NCBI GenBank assembly: GCA_963709425.1
Contig: CAVPWG010000001.1
Span: 558,001-622,000, forward strand
Length of the DNA: 64,000 nt
Origin: JAICJC01 sp963709425
GTDB lineage: Bacteria > Actinomycetota > Thermoleophilia > Gaiellales > JAICJC01
Reading direction: 5' to 3'
Shown: positions 24,542 to 32,747 of the stretch, one piece after another
Numbering within the stretch: position 1 is the stretch's first letter
Layout: every line of letters starts with the position of its first letter
Notes under the pieces: model-generated
The model's database searches: none
Told to the model about the DNA's origin: nothing
What the model saw: the letters and a program-made list of their open reading frames with translations, nothing else
Made by a program: the position numbers and the translations under genes

Positions 24542-25800
24542 GCACGCGCCTCTGGCACCCCTTCGCCGACATGGCCGTCGTCAAGGACGACGAGGTCGTG
24601 ATCGTGAAGGGCCGTGGGGCGCGCGTGTGGGACGCGGACGGGCGCGAGTACGTCGACGCCCGCGCCGGGCTCTGGTACGCGGCGGTCGGGCACGGACGGG
24701 CCGAGATCGGCGACGCCGCGGCGGCGCAGATGCGCGAGCTGGCAGCCTTCGACACGTTCGACCGGCTCGCCAACCGGCCCGCCCTCGAGCTGGCGGAGCG
24801 CGTCGCGGCGCTGGCGCCGTTCCCGGACGCCGCGGTGTTCTTCGGCTCGGGCGGCTCGGACGCCGTCGACACCGCCGCAAAGCTCGCGCGGCGATACTGG
24901 CACGCGCTCGGCCGGCCCGACAAGCAGGTCATCGTCCACCGCCAGCACAGCTACCACGGCATGAACGCCTACGGCACGAGCCTGGCCGGGATCGCGACGA
25001 ACCGCGAGGGCTTCGGCACGCTGATCGCAGACGTCGCAAGCGTGCCGTACGACGATCCCGCCGCTCTGGCGGCGCTCTTCGAGGAGCGCGCCGGCGAGAT
25101 CGCCGCGTTCATCGGCGAGCCCGTGATCGGTGCGGGCGGGATCCTGCACCCGCCGGAGGGCTACTGGGCCGCCGTGCAGGAGCTGTGCCGAAAGCACGAC
25201 GTGCTCCTGATCGCAGACGAGGTCGTGACCGGGTTCGGCCGGCTCGGCAGGTGGTTCGGGTGCCAGCGCCTCGGGATCGACCCGGACATGATCACGTGCG
25301 CCAAGGCGATCACCTCGGGGTACCTGCCGCTGGGCGCAGTCGTCATCTCGGCCCGGATCCAGGAGCCGTTCTGGACCGAGCCGGGGCGGGCGATCTTCCG
25401 GCACGGGTTCACGTATTCGGGCCACCCGGCGGCCTGCGCCGCGGGCCTCGCGAACCTCGACCTCATGGAGCGTGAGGAGCTGGTCGACCGCGTCGCCGAG
25501 ATGGAGTCCGTCCTCGCCCGCGCGGTCGAGCCGCTGACCGGGCTGCCGCTCGTCAGCGAGGTGCGCGCCGGCCTGGGCCTGCTCGCCGCCGTCGAGATCG
25601 ATGCCGCCGCACGTGCCGCCGACGCGGGCCTGGTCGAGCGGATCGTGACGGGATGCCGAAACAGCGGCGTGCTGACGCGCGGCCTGGCCGGGCGCGCCCT
25701 CCAGCTGTCACCGCCGTACGTCATCACCGAGGACGAGATCGGGACGGTCGTCGAGGCGATTGCTGCCGCCGTGGAGCAGGCGGCGCCCGCTCACGCCTGA
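24538..25800 (+). CDS. Class III (omega) aminotransferase
   Basis: A 420-aa PLP enzyme: STRLWHPFADMAVVKDDEVVIVKGRGARVWDADGREYVD, then FFGSGGSDAVDTAAKLARRYW, VIVHRQHSYHGMNAYGTSL, LLIADEVVTGFGRLGRWFG and CAKAITSGYLPLGAV with the PLP lysine. This pattern fits the beta-alanine/omega-amino acid--pyruvate and putrescine transaminase group. Together with PuuD and the permease it suggests deamination of a diamine or omega-amino acid to a semialdehyde. The GTG at 24538 overlaps the puuD-like stop (GTGA). Confidence 0.9.
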   Translation: MSTRLWHPFADMAVVKDDEVVIVKGRGARVWDADGREYVDARAGLWYAAVGHGRAEIGDAAAAQMRELAAFDTFDRLANRPALELAERVAALAPFPDAAVFFGSGGSDAVDTAAKLARRYWHALGRPDKQVIVHRQHSYHGMNAYGTSLAGIATNREGFGTLIADVASVPYDDPAALAALFEERAGEIAAFIGEPVIGAGGILHPPEGYWAAVQELCRKHDVLLIADEVVTGFGRLGRWFGCQRLGIDPDMITCAKAITSGYLPLGAVVISARIQEPFWTEPGRAIFRHGFTYSGHPAACAAGLANLDLMEREELVDRVAEMESVLARAVEPLTGLPLVSEVRAGLGLLAAVEIDAAARAADAGLVERIVTGCRNSGVLTRGLAGRALQLSPPYVITEDEIGTVVEAIAAAVEQAAPAHA

Positions 25801-25804
25801 GGAG

Positions 25805-26362
25805 TCAGGCGGCGAGAAGCCGCTCGACGCGCCGGAGCCGGTCCTCCGAGGGGCGCGGATCCGACAGCAGCCATTCCAGCTCGACGACGGCGCGTGCGTC
25901 GGCGCATGCGCGCTCGAGGGCCGTCGCGATCCGATCGGCCGCCTCGGTGTGGTGTGAGAGGAGCCGGGCGGCGGGCGGCTGCGGGACGAGCAGGTGGGGC
26001 CGGCCGTGTGCGTAGCCCCGGACGGCGGCGGCGAGGGCCCGCAGATGCTTCGGCGCAGTCAGCGCTTCAGCGCGCCGCGCGAGCACGGCCGACGTCTCGG
26101 AATCACCGACCGGTGCCGTGAACGGAGCGGCGTGGAGCATCACGTCGGCGTCGCGCCGGGCGCGCAGCTCGAGCACGAGCGCGCCGCCGGCCAGGGCGAC
26201 CATCGCGAGGGCCGCCGGAATGGCGATCCATACGAAGCCCGTCCCGACGGCCAGCGCCATGAGGCCCGCCATCGCCGCCGCCTGGCGGACGAGGACGCGC
26301 CTTGCGGCGCGGGCACGGGGCAGGTCGTGCGCCGCGGCGGCGGGTGCGGGTAGGCCGATCAT
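25805..26362 (-). CDS. Membrane protein of unknown function
   Basis: A 185-aa product starting MIGLPAPAAAAHDLPRARA. A hydrophobic stretch (AAAMAGLMALAVGTGFVWIAIPAALAMVALAGGALVLEL) probably makes two helices, followed by an Ala/Arg-rich cytoplasmic helical domain of about 110 residues. The family is not recognised. The ATG at 26362 is preferred because the in-frame extension upstream is AT-rich and carries the repeats of the divergent promoter. It is convergent with the aminotransferase gene, 4 bp away. Confidence 0.6.
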   Translation of the reverse strand: MIGLPAPAAAAHDLPRARAARRVLVRQAAAMAGLMALAVGTGFVWIAIPAALAMVALAGGALVLELRARRDADVMLHAAPFTAPVGDSETSAVLARRAEALTAPKHLRALAAAVRGYAHGRPHLLVPQPPAARLLSHHTEAADRIATALERACADARAVVELEWLLSDPRPSEDRLRRVERLLAA

Positions 26363-26453
26363 GTGGGTTGAGTGCTCGTCATTGTTACCGGTCTGAACAC
26401 TACAGTGGTTACTGTTACCTGTCAAGGCACTTTGATGGTATCATGACCCCAGA
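26363..26453. promoter_or_regulatory. Divergent promoter region with a TGTTACC direct repeat
   Basis: This short AT-richer spacer between the membrane protein and the CGNR regulator holds two copies of TGTTACC(G/T)GTC (starting at 26383 and 26413), exactly 30 bp apart (about three helical turns). A -10-like TATCAT lies at 26439-26444, ten bases before the TTG start, so the plus-strand transcript would have almost no leader. Autoregulation by the CGNR protein is a guess. Confidence 0.45.
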
Positions 26454-27011
26454 TTGGCGCACACCACCATCAACGAGGCTCCGGGAGCGCTCCGCGTCGT
26501 GCAGGAGCTCGTGAACACGCTCGACGTCGAGGTGGCCACCGACGCAATCGACTCGCCGGCGACCCTGCGGGCGTGGCTGGTGGAGCGGTCGCTGGCACCG
26601 GCCGACCTGCGCCCGACCGATGACGACATCGCCCGAATGGCCGAGTTCCGCGAGGCGCTGCGGGCGCTGCTCCATGCCAACAGCGGCGGAGGCGTCGACC
26701 CGGCCGACCTCCGGGCACTCAACCGCGCCGGCCGGGGCAGCCTGCGCGTGCGGTTCGGCGAGGACGGCGGCGCCGCCCTCGAGCCCCAGGCCGAGGAGCC
26801 GATCGCTGCGGCGATCGGCCGGATCGTGGCGGTCGTCTTCGTCGCGATCGCCGACGGCACATTCATCCGGCTCAAGGCCTGTCCGGCCCGCGACTGCGGC
26901 TGGGCGTTCTACGACCGGTCCAAGAACCGGTCCGCCCGCTGGTGCAGCATGGCGATCTGCGGCAGCCGCGAGAAGGTGCGGGCACACCGGGCGCGGCGGG
27001 TCACGGCGTAG
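26454..27011 (+). CDS. ABATE-domain/CGNR zinc-finger transcriptional regulator
   Basis: A 185-aa protein of the family formerly called RNA-binding ABATE proteins. The N-terminal ABATE domain (LRVVQELVNTLDVEVATDAIDSPATLRAWLVE) is followed at about residues 140-180 by a CGNR zinc finger: CPARDCGWAFYDRSKNRSARWCSMAICGSREK with four Cys in CX4C...CX4C spacing. Such proteins are common, presumed transcription regulators in actinobacteria; targets are rarely known. The only start in frame near the domain is TTG at 26454. Confidence 0.85.
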   Translation: MAHTTINEAPGALRVVQELVNTLDVEVATDAIDSPATLRAWLVERSLAPADLRPTDDDIARMAEFREALRALLHANSGGGVDPADLRALNRAGRGSLRVRFGEDGGAALEPQAEEPIAAAIGRIVAVVFVAIADGTFIRLKACPARDCGWAFYDRSKNRSARWCSMAICGSREKVRAHRARRVTA

Positions 27012-27026
27012 CGCACCGGGCCGGCA

Positions 27027-27043
27027 GGCCGGCGATGCCGGCC
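27027..27043. terminator. GC-rich hairpin between convergent genes
   Basis: GGCCGGC-GAT-GCCGGCC, a perfect 7-bp stem with a 3-nt loop, lies between the ends of the CGNR gene and the convergent small membrane-protein gene. There is no T-tract, so termination is plausible but unproven. Confidence 0.45.
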
Positions 27044-27062
27044 GGCCACTCGCCGTGTCTGG

Positions 27063-27335
27063 TTAGGCGTGGCGGTGCAGGTGGTGGTCGATGAAGCTGT
27101 CGATGTGCAGCCGGTGCTCGAGCGAGAGCAGGCCGTTGTGAAACCGCCGGCCCGAATGGAACGCAGCGGCGGCGACCATCAGGGTGAGCGCCAGCGGGAC
27201 GAGCGCCGACAGTGCGACGGTCGTCGTGAAGGCGTGCTGCCCCGCCACGATCGCCAGCCATACCGGCCAGGACATGAAGGCGACCACCGCCAGGAGGCCC
27301 AGTCGGATCGCGTACCCGTCGTCTCGTTCCTGCAT
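27063..27335 (-). CDS. Small two-helix membrane protein with His-rich tail
   Basis: A 90-aa protein: two hydrophobic helices (LGLLAVVAFMSWPVWLAIVAG, VALSALVPLALTLMVAAAAF) and a C-terminal tail rich in His (RLHIDSFIDHHLHRHA) that might bind a metal. An AAAGGAGCGGG Shine-Dalgarno precedes the ATG at 27335. The family is not recognised. It is last in a co-oriented run beginning with the homocysteine methyltransferase gene, 17 bp after the CBS-protein gene. Confidence 0.65.
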   Translation of the reverse strand: MQERDDGYAIRLGLLAVVAFMSWPVWLAIVAGQHAFTTTVALSALVPLALTLMVAAAAFHSGRRFHNGLLSLEHRLHIDSFIDHHLHRHA

Positions 27336-27352
27336 CGCCCGCTCCTTTCGTA

Positions 27353-27784
27353 TCAGTGGCTTGCCGCCGCGAGCACGCCGCGCGCGGTCTCCGCACCGCG
27401 CGGGTCGAGCCGCAGCACGGCCTCGGCTGCCGCATAGAGGTCCCGAATCGACACGATCCCGACGACGTGACCGCCCTCGCCGACCGGGAGGTGGCGCACG
27501 CCGAGCCGGCGCATCGTCTCCGCCGCCCACAGGAGGTCAGCGTCGGGAGGCGCGATCGTCACGTCGGTTGTCATCGCCTCCCGGACCGGGAGCCGGCGCA
27601 CGTCCGTGCCGGCCGAGAAGACCCGCACGAGGTCGCGCTCGGTGAAGACCCCGGCGAGCTCGCCCCGGTCCATCACGAGGCACGCTCCGATCCGCCGCTC
27701 CGTGAGGAGCCGGGCGACGTCCACCACGGCCGCGTCCGGCGCGGTCGTGACCAGGTCCGTCTGCATGATGGCGCTGACGCGCAT
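27353..27784 (-). CDS. Tandem CBS-domain protein
   Basis: A 143-aa protein that consists of two CBS repeats: VSAIMQTDLVTTAPDAAVVDVARLLTERRIGACLVMD...GVFTERDLVR and PVREAMTTDVTIAPPDADLLWAAETMRRLGVRHLPVGE...GIVSIRDLY. Stand-alone CBS pairs bind adenine nucleotides and regulate partner proteins, but the partner is unknown here. ATG 27784 is used because ACAGGAGGC immediately precedes it. Confidence 0.9.
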   Translation of the reverse strand: MRVSAIMQTDLVTTAPDAAVVDVARLLTERRIGACLVMDRGELAGVFTERDLVRVFSAGTDVRRLPVREAMTTDVTIAPPDADLLWAAETMRRLGVRHLPVGEGGHVVGIVSIRDLYAAAEAVLRLDPRGAETARGVLAAASH

Positions 27785-27820
27785 CGTGCCTCCTGTCACA
27801 ATCCGGGGTACGGCCGTATG

Positions 27821-28543
27821 TTAGCGCAAGCCGCGGGCCCGGAGATAGTGGAGCACGCCACCCTCCAACCCCCGCGCAACACGCTTGACCGTCCGCCGGG
27901 TCGCGAGCGCGCGGTCCTCGGTGGGGTTCGTGAGGAACCCCACCTCGGTGAGGATGGCGGGGACGTTGGCCCAGTTGAAGCCCGTCAGGTCGCCGCGCGC
28001 GACCAGCCCGCGGTCGGGCCAGCCGAGCCGCCGGACCAGCCGGGCCTGGACGATCCGCGCCGCCTGGCGGCTGCGGCCGTAGATGTCGTCCGTCCACCCG
28101 GCGTGCAGGGCCGGGTAGAGCATCGACGTGCCCCGCACCGACGGATCGGTCGAGCCGTCGGCGTGGATGCGCAGGAAGAGGGCGGCGTGTGCGCGGTTGG
28201 CGATCCGGGCCCGGTCGCGGTTGCCCTTCGAGACGCAGCACGTCTTGTGGCGGGTCATGATCACGTGCAGGCCGTCGGCGCGAAGCAGCGTCCGCAGCCG
28301 AAACGCGATCCGCAACACGACCGACGCCTCGGACTGCCCGGTGACGACGCCGTGCGTGCCTCCGCCGTCCTTGATCTTGAGGTGCGAGGAGCCCGGCCCG
28401 ATCGGCTCGTAGGAGAGGTTCGGGTAGCGGTTGTGGCCCGGGTCGAGGACGATCGTGACCTGGGCATGCGCGGCGGGCGCGGCAGCGAGGGCCGCGATGA
28501 CGACCGCCGCAGCCAGCCCGCGGCGCACTCCTCCACCCACCAC
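27821..28543 (-). CDS. Secreted N-acetylmuramoyl-L-alanine amidase (Amidase_3)
   Basis: Cleaves the amide bond between MurNAc and the peptide stem. The 240-aa protein has a signal peptide ending APAAHAQ and the zinc-amidase motifs TIVLDPGHNRY (first His), GQSEASVVLRIAFRL (Glu ligand), LFLRIHADGS (second His) and AILTEVGFLTNP (catalytic Glu). GTG 28543 is the upstream choice; GTG 28528 would also leave a full signal peptide. It begins one base after the PotD-like gene ends. Confidence 0.9.
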   Translation of the reverse strand: MVGGGVRRGLAAAVVIAALAAAPAAHAQVTIVLDPGHNRYPNLSYEPIGPGSSHLKIKDGGGTHGVVTGQSEASVVLRIAFRLRTLLRADGLHVIMTRHKTCCVSKGNRDRARIANRAHAALFLRIHADGSTDPSVRGTSMLYPALHAGWTDDIYGRSRQAARIVQARLVRRLGWPDRGLVARGDLTGFNWANVPAILTEVGFLTNPTEDRALATRRTVKRVARGLEGGVLHYLRARGLR

Positions 28544-28544
28544 C

Positions 28545-29669
28545 CTAGGCCGCCTTGAACGCGTTCCAGATCTGCTGGCGGGTGTTCTGGCGCTCGGGCG
28601 TCGTCTCGAGGATCTCGTAGTCGTTCAGGATCCGGTCGGGGAAGACGACGAGCGGGTTCTTGGCCAGGTCACCGACGAGCGGGTACGACGCAGGCGTGCC
28701 GACCTCGTAGGCCACGTATTCCATCTCCTTGGCGTTCACCTCGGGTTGGAGGATGAAGTTGATCCACGCGTGGGCGGCCACCGGATCGGGCGCATCGGCG
28801 GAGATGGCCCAGTTGTCGGTCCAGATCTCGGACGTCCCCTCGGGTGCGACGACCGCGATGTCGCCCTCCTTCTTGCGAGCATCCTGGATGCGCAGGCCGT
28901 CGCCGGAGTACGTGATCCCGAGGTCGATCTTGCCGGCCTGGAAGTCGTTCACGTACACCTCGTTCACGGTGTCGACGTACGGCTTCACCTTGAGCAGGAG
29001 ATCGCGCACCTGCGAGAGCTGGCCCTCGTCGTCGGTGTTCATCGAGTAGCCCAGGCTGTTCAGCGCCACGCCGATCACCTCGGACGGGCTCTCGATGAAG
29101 TTCACCGTCACATCGCCGGCGTGGGGCAGGAAGTCGAAGAAGTCCTTCCACGTGTGCAGCTCGGTCTTCACCGTGTCGGTGCGCAACGTGAAGCATGTGA
29201 TCCCGGTGTCCTTGACGACCGAGTACACGTTGCCGGGGTCGTAGCTGATCTCCGTCCAGTGCGGCGCCAGGTTCTTCAGGTTCGGGATGAGGCTGTGGTC
29301 GAGCTTCATCAAGAGCCCGAGGTTTTTCTCGATCCGGACGTGGTCGGCGTCGGGGACGATGATGTCGTAGGTCTTCTGGCCCTGAGTCGTCTGCAGCTTG
29401 GTCAGCAGCTGCTCGTTCGACGTGAAGTTCGACTCCTCGAAGTTGACGCCGGTCGCGGCCTCGTACGCCTTCGTGTTCTCGGGGTTGACGTACTGCGCCC
29501 AGTTGTAGAACTTGAGCGTGCTTTCGAGCTTCTTGCCCGCCAGGGACTGCGACGACGCCGGTGCGGTCCCGCCTCCTCCGGTCGAGCCGCCGCAGGCCGC
29601 GGCGCCGATCGCCAGCGCTCCCAGCCCGAGCAGCTCTCGGCGGTTCATGCGGGCGCTGGTTCGATGCAT
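28545..29669 (-). CDS. Spermidine/putrescine-type ABC solute-binding lipoprotein
   Basis: A 374-aa PotD-like periplasmic binding protein. The N-terminus MNRRELLGLGALAIGAAACGG combines a twin-arginine-like RR with a lipobox Cys. The mature part has the family features STLKFYNWAQYVNPENTKAYEAATGVNFEESNFTSNEQLLTKLQ, YDIIVPDADHVRIEKNLGLL and LGITYSGDGLRIQDA. A clear AAGGAGG precedes the ATG at 29669. The permease and ATPase genes (potABC) are not nearby, so it must work with components encoded elsewhere. Ligand: polyamine by family, unproven here. Confidence 0.88.
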   Translation of the reverse strand: MHRTSARMNRRELLGLGALAIGAAACGGSTGGGGTAPASSQSLAGKKLESTLKFYNWAQYVNPENTKAYEAATGVNFEESNFTSNEQLLTKLQTTQGQKTYDIIVPDADHVRIEKNLGLLMKLDHSLIPNLKNLAPHWTEISYDPGNVYSVVKDTGITCFTLRTDTVKTELHTWKDFFDFLPHAGDVTVNFIESPSEVIGVALNSLGYSMNTDDEGQLSQVRDLLLKVKPYVDTVNEVYVNDFQAGKIDLGITYSGDGLRIQDARKKEGDIAVVAPEGTSEIWTDNWAISADAPDPVAAHAWINFILQPEVNAKEMEYVAYEVGTPASYPLVGDLAKNPLVVFPDRILNDYEILETTPERQNTRQQIWNAFKAA

Positions 29670-29710
29670 CGATCGTCCTCCTTCGATTGGCCGCGCCGGG
29701 CTGCGCGAGT

Positions 29711-30493
29711 CTACACCGGCGCTGTCCACCGGTCGAAGGCGTTCGTGAACGCCGCGAGGAGCGCCGCGCGAAGATCGTCGGAGCCCGCGCGGCGCAGGCT
29801 CCGCGCCCAGCGGCGGCGCGACTCGGCTCGCTGCTCGAGCCGCTCGTCGTGGAGCGCCCGCGCCTCGGCGAGGCCCGCCTCGGCGCGGGCCTCGATGGCG
29901 CTTCGCACGCGGCGGGTCTCGTCCGGCCGGCGCTCGAGGGCTCGCAGGTCGGCCAGGCAGTCCGGGCACGGGCGAAGAAGCGGCCGTTCGACGGCCGGCC
30001 CGGCGCACCGCCCGCAGGCCGGGCACTGGTAGGCGGCGAGCATCACCCGCTCTGCACGCACGGCTCCGCGATCTCGCAGGATGACCCACGTCCGCCGGCC
30101 GTCCGGCTCGGTCCCGGCCACGACCTCGACGTCGCCGTCGTACGGCCAGACGCGGACGAGGTCGCCGGAGCGAAGGCCCGTGCGGCGGCAGAGCGGCGCC
30201 GGGACCGGATCGGGCGGCGGCGGGGTTCGCGCGACGTGCGCCGACCCCGCCAGCACGGGCCACGTCCGGTCGGAGGCGATCCACGCGGACACGAGGTCGC
30301 GGGCCTCGTTGAGCGCGCGGCTGAGCACGTTCGCCGCCTCGGTACGCGCCTCCGAGTCGACGTGCAGATCGGGGTGGGCCTGGGCAATACGGGCCCGGTA
30401 CGCCGCCTGGAGCTGGGCGGGTGTGACCGGCGGCTCGAGCCCGAGGAGCCACAGGGCCCGGGCGCAATCGCGAGGCGATGAGCGGCGGGGCAT
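29711..30493 (-). CDS. J-domain protein with a double CxxC motif
   Basis: A 260-aa protein with an N-terminal DnaJ-like domain: ALWLLGLEPPVTPAQLQAAYRARIAQAHPDLHVDSEARTEAANVLSRALNEAR, including the HPD motif needed to stimulate Hsp70 ATPase. A middle region (LRSGDLVRVWPYDGDVEVVAG) is SH3-like. It is followed by YQCPACGRCAGPAVERPLLRPCPDCLADL, a probable zinc ribbon, and a charged C-terminal helix. The client is unknown. ATG 30493 is used because the upstream extension overlaps the GcvT-like gene. Confidence 0.75.
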   Translation of the reverse strand: MPRRSSPRDCARALWLLGLEPPVTPAQLQAAYRARIAQAHPDLHVDSEARTEAANVLSRALNEARDLVSAWIASDRTWPVLAGSAHVARTPPPPDPVPAPLCRRTGLRSGDLVRVWPYDGDVEVVAGTEPDGRRTWVILRDRGAVRAERVMLAAYQCPACGRCAGPAVERPLLRPCPDCLADLRALERRPDETRRVRSAIEARAEAGLAEARALHDERLEQRAESRRRWARSLRRAGSDDLRAALLAAFTNAFDRWTAPV

Positions 30494-30497
30494 CGCG

Positions 30498-31694
30498 TCA
30501 GCCGGTCTCGCGCCTGCGGGGAAGGTCGAGGAACGGCAACTCCACGACCGTCGCATCGACGCGGCCCCGCTCGCCCTCGACCGTCCACTCGATCTCGAGC
30601 GGCGTTCCCGCAGTCTCGTGGCGCGGATCCACCGACGCCAGCGCCACCATCTTCTTCAGGATCGGCGACCAGCACGTGCTCGTCGCCCTGCCGACCTGGC
30701 CGCGGCGTCCGTAGACCGGCACCTGCTCGCGCGACACCGTCGGCGCAACGGCCGGCGGCAGGTCGTGGCGCGCGAAGGCGCGCTCGATCCCGGCCCAGTC
30801 GATCTCGAGCCCGACCAGGCGGCGCCGCGGCCCGCCCCGGGTCCGCTCCCGCAGGAGCGCCCGGCGCCCGACGAAGTGCGCCTTCTCGAAGTTCACCAGC
30901 CTGCCGAGGCCGATCTCGAACGGCGAGTACTCGTGCGCCGGCGTCGTGGCCCGCATGACGCTCGTGTAGTCCACCTCGATCAAGATCAGCCCCGCCTCGA
31001 TCCGGACGACGTCGAGCGCGCGCAGGCCCGCCGGGCGAATGCCGTGCTGCTCGCCGGCCGCGAAGAGGGCGTCCCACACGTCGATCGCCGACGCCGCGGG
31101 GATCCAGAGCTCGTAGCCGAGGTCGCCGGTATAGCCGGTGCGGCTGACGTCGACCTCCGCCCCGGCGATCGCGCACGACCGGCGGCGGAAGTAGCGCAGG
31201 TCGCCCCAGCCCTCCGCCGTCACCGCCTCGAGCACCGCACGCGAGCGCGGGCCCTGCAGCGCGAGGGCGGCGACCGCATCGGTGACGTCCTCGATCTCGA
31301 CGTCGAGACCGGCGGCGTTCATGCCCAGCCAGCGGTACTGCGGGTCGGCGGCGGTCCACCGAAACCGGGTCTCGTCGAGCCGCGCGACCGTGCCGTCGTC
31401 GACCACCTTGCCGCCCTCGTCGCACCAGGGCGTGTACGCGACCTGGCCCACCTCCAGCCGCGTCGCGTCGCGGGTGATGACGCGGTCGACGAGCCGGACG
31501 GCGTCGGGCCCCGAGACGATGTACTTGTAGAGCGGCGACACGTCGAACACCGCGGCGGCCTCGCGGACCGCCGTGTACTCGATGTCGTGCATGTCCGCGT
31601 AGCCGGCCGGCGACAGGTACGTGGCCCACTCCGACCAGGCCATCTTGGAGTTCAGGCCGGCCGTGCGGGGATGAAAGGGTGAGACCGCGGTCAT
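30498..31694 (-). CDS. Aminomethyltransferase (GcvT) family protein
   Basis: A 398-aa folate-dependent enzyme of the GcvT/YgfZ/DmdA fold: YTAVREAAAVFDVSPLYKYIVSGPDAVRLVDRVITRD, ALQGPRSRAVLEAV, VSRTGYTGDLGYELWIPA, and the C-terminal GLILIEVDYTS. No lipoyl partner or other glycine-cleavage genes are present. The family also includes DMSP demethylase and dimethylglycine or sarcosine enzymes. Its ATG overlaps the homocysteine methyltransferase stop (ATGA), so a demethylase feeding methyl groups to folate is a fair inference; the substrate is unknown. Confidence 0.85.
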   Translation of the reverse strand: MTAVSPFHPRTAGLNSKMAWSEWATYLSPAGYADMHDIEYTAVREAAAVFDVSPLYKYIVSGPDAVRLVDRVITRDATRLEVGQVAYTPWCDEGGKVVDDGTVARLDETRFRWTAADPQYRWLGMNAAGLDVEIEDVTDAVAALALQGPRSRAVLEAVTAEGWGDLRYFRRRSCAIAGAEVDVSRTGYTGDLGYELWIPAASAIDVWDALFAAGEQHGIRPAGLRALDVVRIEAGLILIEVDYTSVMRATTPAHEYSPFEIGLGRLVNFEKAHFVGRRALLRERTRGGPRRRLVGLEIDWAGIERAFARHDLPPAVAPTVSREQVPVYGRRGQVGRATSTCWSPILKKMVALASVDPRHETAGTPLEIEWTVEGERGRVDATVVELPFLDLPRRRETG

Positions 31695-32668
31695 CGCGGC
31701 GGCAGACTAGTGGATGTCTCCGGCGGTTCTGCGAGCCACGCGTCGCAGATCGCCGTGACGTGACGGACGTCGGTGCCGCAGCACCCACCGACGAGGGTCA
31801 GGTTCGGGAGCAGCTCGCGCAGGGCGACGTAGCGAGCCGCGAGGTCGGCCGGATCGCCGTCGTCCAGCTCCTCGGCGGCGTCGAGCTCTGCGTGGCTCAG
31901 CATGGACGCGTTCGCGCGGAGGCCGCCGATCCGACCGCGCCAGTCGCCGCCTGCCGCGAGCACGTCGGCGAAGTGGACCGGATGGGCGCAGTTGATCATG
32001 AACTGCGCCGCCCCACCGTCGGTCTCGCGGTCGACCTGCACGATCGCATCACCCAGAGCCTGGCCGCTCGGCAGCCGGCCGTCGGTCTCGAGCGTGAAGC
32101 CGACCGTGACCGGGAAGCCCACGGCTCGCGCGGCGCGGACGATCCCGATCGCCTCCTCGACGTTGGTGATCGTCATGGCGGCCACCTGGTCGGCCGCCGA
32201 GTCGGCGAGGGCGCGCAGCTGCACGGAGTGGTATGCCTCGGCCTCCTCGGTCGACATCGCGCTCTCCCGCGCGTAGCCGTCGCCCCGCGGGCCCACGAGG
32301 GCCTCCAGCCGGACGGCCGGCCCGCCTGCCGGGCGCGCCGCGCGCCGTATCTCGTCGACGAACGCCACCGACCGCCGGTTGACGGCCGCGAGCGCCGCGG
32401 CGTCGTACCCCAGCCGCGCGCCCCAGTCCGGGTTCGCGCGCCACGTCGGTGCGTCGAGGATGAACGGTGCGGCGTGGTCGCGGGCGAGGTCGAGGAACGG
32501 CTGGTAGTAGCGGCGGAGCGCGTCGCGCCCGTCCGTGGTCTCGACGAGCGGGAAGGCGGCGAAGTCCGGCAGGTCGATGCCCTGCTCGAAGATCAGCACC
32601 GTCTCCATCCCGGCGTCGGTCAGCGTCAGCGGCCCGGCCGAGCCGAGCGGCACACCATCGTCGGTCAC
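31691..32668 (-). CDS. Homocysteine S-methyltransferase family protein
   Basis: A 325-aa zinc-dependent methyltransferase of the BHMT/MmuM/MetH N-domain family. The zinc ligands are visible as Cys in FMINCAHPVHF and the Cys pair in LTLVGGCCGTDVRHV. GTG 32668 has a strong AGGAGG in front. It transfers methyl from a donor such as S-methylmethionine or betaine to homocysteine; which donor is not shown. As first gene of the methyltransferase-GcvT pair it suggests stepwise demethylation of a methylated sulfur or nitrogen compound. Confidence 0.88.
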   Translation of the reverse strand: MTDDGVPLGSAGPLTLTDAGMETVLIFEQGIDLPDFAAFPLVETTDGRDALRRYYQPFLDLARDHAAPFILDAPTWRANPDWGARLGYDAAALAAVNRRSVAFVDEIRRAARPAGGPAVRLEALVGPRGDGYARESAMSTEEAEAYHSVQLRALADSAADQVAAMTITNVEEAIGIVRAARAVGFPVTVGFTLETDGRLPSGQALGDAIVQVDRETDGGAAQFMINCAHPVHFADVLAAGGDWRGRIGGLRANASMLSHAELDAAEELDDGDPADLAARYVALRELLPNLTLVGGCCGTDVRHVTAICDAWLAEPPETSTSLPPR

Positions 32669-32679
32669 GCAGCCTCCTC

Positions 32680-32690
32680 GTGTTGAACAC
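32680..32690. promoter_or_regulatory. Short palindrome between divergent methyltransferase and oxidoreductase genes
   Basis: GTGTT-G-AACAC is a perfect 11-bp palindrome in the 79-bp spacer between two divergent genes, close to the Shine-Dalgarno of the methyltransferase gene. It could be an operator half, but short palindromes also arise by chance. Confidence 0.3.
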
Positions 32691-32747
32691 CACAATCGGC
32701 GGGGATCATCCCGACGCCGGCCCCGATCCGGCTAGCATCGCCCCCCG

